NCBI GenBank assembly: GCA_958295665.1
Contig: OY282558.1
Location: 35,361,045 to 35,425,044, forward strand
Source: Tipula vernalis
Taxonomy: Eukaryota; Arthropoda; Insecta; Diptera; Tipulidae
Reading direction: 5' to 3'
Length of the DNA stretch: 64,000 bases
The notes beneath the pieces were generated by a model that made no database searches, was not told the DNA's origin, and saw only the letters and a program-made list of their open reading frames with translations. The position numbers were made by a program, and so were the translations under genes. Each line of letters begins with the position of its first letter. The first letter of the stretch is position 1. Shown piece after piece: positions 58,560 to 64,000 of this stretch.

Positions 58560-58565
58560 AATAAA
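58560..58565 (+). terminator. Poly(A) signal of HAP40
   Basis: AATAAA placed two bases after the TAA, giving a very short 3' UTR if it is used. Confidence 0.5.
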
Positions 58566-58663
58566 GCAACATAAGAAACTTTACATTTAGGAGTTTATAT
58601 TCACTCACCCAAATTTTAAGCTTAACCCAGCCAAACCAATAAAATAAAACGTAACTATGTACA

Positions 58664-59640
58664 ATACGAGGGGAGAATTTTATGTTCGCAAAATTTTAAG
58701 GCCAATAGATTTTTCCCTTATTTTTATTTTTTCCTTTTTAAACAAAAATGTTCATGTTTGTAATACTTTAGTCATTCTCTTGCAATTGCAATGGGAAACG
58801 AAAAAGCCGTTTTGAGAGTCATTTGCAAAAATGCCAAATATGTTTTGAATTTCGTGCAGTTATTAAATTCCTCACAAAACAAGGCAAAAGTGTTGAAATT
58901 GTTTTAATTGAAATGAGAGAAATTTATGGAATCAATTGCCCTGGAAAAATAATGATAATCAACGTTCTGGAAGGCCAAGTGTTGGGACTTCAATGAGATG
59001 AAATGGTCCTAAAAGTCGATGATGCCGTCAAGGAAAATTATCGAATAAAATTAAAAGTAATGTCCACAATGCTTAGTATCCGATTGATAATACGTGATCA
59101 TAAGGCAAAACGGCTTGGTGGGTACCAATAATGCTCGAATCTCAAGAGAATTTCGTGTTCATTTTTGTAAGGAGTTTTGGAAGTTGTATGGTGACAATCC
59201 GGCAGATATATTCAACAGAATTGTTACTGGAGATGAATCTTGGGTTAGTCATTATAATCCTAAAGTCGTGCCTTCTGTGGGAAAAGTGATGGCAACCATC
59301 TTTTGGAACTCGGAGCGAATTCTTTTTATTGATTATAAAAGCTGCTGTTACACATCGTATGAAAGAGCAGATCAAGTACGAAAGCAGAGGAAAATTGATG
59401 AAAAGTGTACTGTTGTTTCATGATAACTCATGGTTCACGAGGCGAGAATTGCGGTGAATGTCATGAGGTCATGCGGGTTCGAAGAAATTAATCATACAAC
59501 CCAGATTTGGCACTCCATGATTACTTCCTGTTACCAAATTTGGAACAAGGGCTTCTTGGAAAGCATTTTGATAGCGACGAGTCACTCCAAGCAGTGGTAA
59601 ATGAACATTTCTCAGATAAAATAATTTAGCGAAGGTATAG
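58664..59640 (+). pseudogene. Mariner transposase, decayed
   Basis: TACGAGGGGAGAATTTTATG at 58664 resembles the left terminus of insect mariner elements. The coding remnant starts with FEFRAVIKFLTKQGKS (about 58840) and EMREIYG, then QRSGRPSVGTS. The first catalytic Asp is in RIVTGDESWVSHYNPK (about 59220). A deletion joins this directly to VVPSVGKVMATIFWNSE. The second Asp survives as FHDN (about 59420), and the third as PDLALHDYFLLPNL (about 59500), with FDSDESLQAVVNEHF following. Frameshifts separate these parts. The layout is DD34D. The right terminus was not found. Confidence 0.85.
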
Positions 59641-61140
59641 AAAAGATAAATCAAAGATATAGTAAATGTAATGATATTAGAGAAGAAATAAATATGCATA
59701 TCTAGGTACTTGTATCTTTTTCGTAATTTATGTACATATTTGTTTGCATTTGGGTTATTTTATCAAGGCTATTTTATGTAGGAAGCTGTCTTTTCAACAT
59801 ATTATTCTACCTATACGACTTTAATTTGCTATGTAGTCCTTTTTAAAACACAAATCATAAAAAAACGTGTATTTTTTCACCTCATTCAAGCTCAGCCCCT
59901 GTGTAGATTTAAATTATGTAAAGATCATAAAATTAAATAAATGTCTATAAGAATTGTAGTGTGTATTATGTATAAATATGAATCTTGGGGAAAACATAAA
60001 AATTATTATTTGTATGTATAAAGGCCATTTATAAATACTTATTTTATTCTTCCTTTTTTCGGATACGAAATTACGAATCTCTTAAATTTTTACCAACAAA
60101 TATGATTAGAAAAAAAATTTACCTGTAATTTTCAAAGAATTTTTTTTACATTTTGTTATGTGACTGATGACTGTGCTGTGTACATGCAAAACTGAAACGG
60201 GTATATATAAGTGTACAGATGGCTGTATCGATATTGCTGTGGTTAAACAGAGTTGGTTGTATTAAACAGACATCCTTTCCTTCCAATTGGGATAGAATTA
60301 TATAAAAACAATCGCAAGGTTTTCTCTTTTTATCACACTATTAAATTTATGTAATATTCTTATTTTGTTTTTGTTTTTTAATTTTTTTTTTTTTTGTTTG
60401 AAATGCCGTAAATTTCCCTCCTTTTTTAGCACTCGTATTCGTGTAGTGTTTGTAATTTAGTGTGCGTGTGTTTAGCGATAGGACAAAATTCATTCATTCT
60501 TAGAAAATTCTTTAGCTTAACAACAAACGTGATGTGTGTCGTGTTTTAATTTTTAATAATTAATTAAAATTTAATATTCATCGAATTGTTTATATAGGAT
60601 TAAAAATATAGAGTATTCATTTGATCTTGCAGACAATATATTTATTGATGTAAGTATTTGTAATTTTTATATTATTTGCTATCCGGTCTCGTGTGTTTGT
60701 GTTAGCTTAATTTTAATGGACCATTTTAAATCTCGATCACTTACAATATCATCTATAAATAGTACAATTAAATTGGCGGTTTGCAATTTTTTATTTTAAA
60801 AAATAATACGAATGGGGCATGTGCGGTGCGTCTTCGCTTTTTATTTTGCTTCCTCTTATTGGACAGGAGAAATATAAACAGCTGCTCTTTAATTTTGTGA
60901 TTGTTTCGAATTTATTTTTGAATAATTGTATATCCATATGGTAAAATAGGGCACACAAACATATTAGAGCATTTAGATTGCAGCGAGTTCAAAATACTGA
61001 GACTTAATTGAATGTTTTAATAATTTTAAAAACCCGCTTATATTCGCCCACGCTCATCCATTTCACTTAAAATACAAAATTTACAATAGCACAATTCTTT
61101 TCAGCTGTTCCAAAAATATATTCTATAAAAGTGTTCAAAA
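59641..61140 (+). promoter_or_regulatory. Upstream region of the BEN-domain gene
   Basis: No coding frame. A TATATAAG motif at about 60202 and a GTAAGT donor at 60650 followed by a TTTTCAG acceptor ending at 61104 would allow a 5' UTR intron of 455 bases before the start codon at 61141. This is an inference from motifs only. Transcript evidence would decide it. Confidence 0.35.
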
Positions 61141-62816
61141 ATGGAATTTGTATCCGAAAAATTATGGCTCCTTTGCGAATTAGAAGCATATGGGGGTCGC
61201 CCGAGTTTCGCTATATTTGATTCAGAAGAAGTTATCGGACAACCAATTAAAACCAATATGCACAAAGGAAAAACCGTTAAAATAAGAAAAGGCAAAATAA
61301 CAATACAAGGCAAAATAATTGTAATTTCAGGTAAAAAAAAAAAAAAAAAAAATTATATAAATGTACCTAAAAGTTTGGATGGTATTTAATTTTTTTTGTG
61401 TCGGAACCTTTTTACAGATGATAAAGAATTTTTAGAAAAGGAATTGAAGCACTATAGGAAAAACAATATTGGAAACCAATTAGCGTCATCTAATGTAGAT
61501 GAGTCGCCAACCAAAATGAAACGTCGTAGAACTATCCATGATGCATCGCCTCAAATAATTCAGCATCAACAAATTTCTTGGATGCCGCATTTACAACACC
61601 AAAAGGAACGAATATTAACACCATCGTCATCACTTCAATCGCTTAATAGCATTACAACTACAACTCCCCCAATGACGTTCGATCAACAAACGCAAACCGA
61701 TAAGAAATGGAGTGATGACGAAAATATAGATACCCCAAATTTTATAAAATTACTTAACAATATCGAAACAATATTGGACAACCAAAGAGCTTCACAGAGC
61801 GAGACAATCGAACTAAAAAAAATCGTAATCGATCTGTCCAAGCAAGTACAAACCTTAACCGCATTAAATCTAAATGAGCCAAACGGTAAGGCAACCCACC
61901 ATAATTATACCAAAAATGAACAACAATCATCAGATATGATGATACATAATTCACCCGAATCACATTTAAATGAGACTGCGGATTTTAAAATCGATGACGC
62001 AGAAATTATTTACAATGATTCAAATGATCATATTGTTTCGGATCAGGGTGACGGGGTGATATTCACATTCGAAAATGAAGATATAAATTTATCGAATTCG
62101 AATAATGAAAGCGTGTCGTTTAACGAAAGCATCAACAACTTGAATAGAACAAAACCAAATGTAATTAAAATTGAACATGTCACAAAACATATCGAAAAAT
62201 TCAAAACCAAAAAAGTATTAAAGTCGTTAAACTTAAATAGTACGCTTATTAATAGTTTAAATACAAGTAGAAGTAGTTTAAATAATAGCCGAATATTAAA
62301 TGGATCAACTAGTAGTTTATCATCGAATATAATAAATGAATGGAAAGATGATTCGACAAGTGAAGACTACGTCATAATAGGAAATAATGGTACAAAAGTA
62401 CCAAAGTATGTAATGAGTAAAATTAATTGGGGATCACATACGAATGCGACACGAGGATTGTTGATGTCTCTTTTTTCCCGTGAAACTTTATCGACTCATT
62501 CGCTTACTGGCAAACCGTCACCTGGTAAGCAAATTTATTTTCTAAATATTTTTTTGGTAATTTATTTATTTTCAAACAAATTATACCACTTCCAACAGCT
62601 TTCATGGATCGTAAAAAGCCAGCCAAAGAACAGCTCGATGCCAAAATTGTAACCGATATAATACAGTTTGTTACGACACAATGTAATGTACCTGAAAGTG
62701 TTGTACGAAATGCTATTACAACCAAGTGTGCCGATGAGAATAAAATGAGTCGTCAGAAACGAAATTCTTTGATAAAAGCTGAACCTGATTTTAACAAAGA
62801 AAATGCTACCATTTAA
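61141..62816 (+). CDS. BEN-domain protein
   Basis: Predicted 504-residue nuclear protein with a C-terminal BEN domain, a DNA- and protein-binding fold found in Drosophila Insensitive and the Elba factors (family knowledge: mostly transcriptional repression and insulation). Exons 61141-61330, 61418-62524 and 62599-62816. Both introns interrupt codons in phase 1 and frames agree. Residues 1-63 form a compact Lys-rich region of unknown fold. About 65-380 is low-complexity (Gln, Ser, Asn), with a likely coiled coil around FIKLLNNIETILDNQRASQS. The BEN domain (about 390-490) reads VPKYVMSKINWGSHTNATRG, LLMSLFSRETLSTHSLTGKP, SPAF, then VVRNAITTKCADENKM. The last intron cuts inside the domain, so the long frame ending at 62652 is not the true C-terminus. 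Which Drosophila gene it corresponds to is not decided. Confidence 0.88.
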
Positions 62817-63692
62817 AGGTTCAATTTTAAATTATTTTAATTTAATTAGTTTATTTAAGTAAAATTGACTGCCAAGCTAGTTTCCATTTATTTTCAATGA
62901 TAATTCTGTTCTAATTCTCACAAGTTTTGCAAAATAGCTCGAATAATTTAAGTAATTTTAATGAAAGACTGATAAATGGCCTACTAAAAAAAAATGCCAA
63001 ATTTTTTTTACTTTGCGTTCAAAAATAAAATTTTACCATCGCCAGCCAAAACCATAAGACTGAAGTGATTATAATAAACCTGTGTAGTTATATCCAATCG
63101 TATTTTTAATATGTAAAATGTAAAATTGTATAAGAAGTAGTATTAAAAGTTTCTAATACTAAAATAATTTTCGCATTTCAATTTCGAATAAAATTATTTT
63201 TTGAGTAACCCTGCAACGATTTTCCGATCGCCAAAAAACAAATACATATTCGTCTCAAGTTTTCAAATTTATTTTAGTTCTTCTAATCAAAATATAACGA
63301 AAAATTCATAGTTGAGGCTCCTCGCCAGTTTAATTTAAACACAATTTTTTTTTAATTAAACCACGTACGAGAGTACGTAGTATTAAACCACGTATAAGAG
63401 TTTAAAAAACGTGTTTTTTAGTGGAATCAAATGAAGTTCGCGGCTTCATCCGAGTTTGTTGAGTTACTAGAATTGTTATTTTGTTGTTTTGAAATTAATT
63501 TCTAATTAAATAATGAAGTTCAGATGATTTCAATGTCAGAATAATAAGAAAAATTTTCCCGAAAATTTCTTTCTTTTTTGTGTTGATATAATGCCAAGAA
63601 AATTTTCTAAATAAATAAACTGTTAGATAATATAAGAACAAAATTAAAATATAAATAAATCATAATAAAAACAACCACCTGCGATAGAGAAA
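62817..63692. other. Intergenic DNA between BEN gene and last gene
   Basis: Candidate AATAAA signals for the BEN transcript lie near 63023, 63074 and 63186. A short duplicated AACCACGTA motif lies at about 63359-63395. Nothing else is seen. Confidence 0.5.
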
Positions 63693-64000
63693 ATGTCGAA
63701 AAAATTTTGTGTACGTTCTTTAAATGAACTGGCACTATCCGAATTGGCCAATTGTATTGTGGCCGCATTTGGAATAACAATGCAAATACAACAGGATGAT
63801 ATGACATTGGCAATGGTCGAAATAAATAGTTATTTAAGCGAGTCTGGAGCTACAAGCGATATTTATCAAGATCTAATAAAAATCATTTTGGGGTCAGATT
63901 ATTTAGAGGCATCGTTAAGATTCGTATGCCTTCAAACACTCCTTAACGAAAGTGTTCAATATTTAGTAACGGAAATTTTTCCATTCTCATATTATGATCG
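63693..64000 (+). CDS. Unrecognised protein, N-terminal 102 codons
   Basis: An open frame from the ATG at 63693 (context GAGAAAATG) runs without a stop to the window edge. The sequence (MSKKFCVRSLNELALSELAN, then alpha-helical stretches such as IYQDLIKIILGSDYLEASLR and FVCLQTLLNESVQYLVTEIF) has balanced, non-repetitive composition and codon use like the neighbouring genes. It looks like a soluble helical protein start. I do not recognise the family. It could be a repeat-containing adaptor. No splice site is evident before the edge. Confidence 0.7.
   Translation, partial: MSKKFCVRSLNELALSELANCIVAAFGITMQIQQDDMTLAMVEINSYLSESGATSDIYQDLIKIILGSDYLEASLRFVCLQTLLNESVQYLVTEIFPFSYYD

Overview
The window is AT-rich insect nuclear DNA, most likely from a fly (Diptera). 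The support is two ZAD-type C2H2 zinc-finger genes, very short introns (50-180 bases), a TCAGTC initiator about 32 bases behind a TATA box, and a transposon load typical of insects. No bacterial features, tRNA, rRNA or CRISPR were found. All exon structures were worked out by hand from reading frames and GT/AG sites, so boundaries are predictions.

Positions 1 to about 44.5 kb are a transposon graveyard with no host gene I can support. From left to right they hold: a non-LTR retrotransposon whose reverse transcriptase is split by a 5.1-kb array of 173-bp tandem repeats (1.7-8.35 kb); a second LINE fragment (8.76-9.14 kb); a 920-bp TIR element nested in an older repeat (12.2-13.4 kb); a 312-bp MITE (14.8 kb); an 8-bp minisatellite joined to a LINE that keeps ORF1 and endonuclease but lacks reverse transcriptase (16.4-19.3 kb); a Helitron remnant (21.6-22.7 kb); a 2.6-kb PIF/Harbinger element with both of its genes decayed (25.4-28.0 kb); a Tc1/mariner-superfamily remnant, a 2.6-kb RNase H-bearing LINE with a 12-bp target-site duplication, a BEL/Pao scrap, a Tc1 element and an internally deleted mariner (29.7-36.1 kb); then more LINE debris, one piece ending in four AACCT telomere-like units (36.9-44.5 kb).

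Positions 44.7-64 kb hold the host genes. They are an ABCG half-transporter (+, five coding exons), two divergent paralogous ZAD zinc-finger genes sharing a 239-bp spacer, a HAP40 (huntingtin-associated protein, F8A) orthologue (+, two exons), a BEN-domain gene (+, three exons), and the first 102 codons of an unrecognised gene that leaves the window. Foldback elements, long TA tracts and a decayed mariner lie between them. The host genes look functionally unrelated, apart from the zinc-finger pair, which is a local inverted duplication.

The most unusual structure is the 173-bp array. It replaces only about six codons around the catalytic YADD box of a reverse transcriptase. It contains alternating monomer variants (a 346-bp higher-order unit) near one end, and it has a diverged single relative at 36.9 kb.
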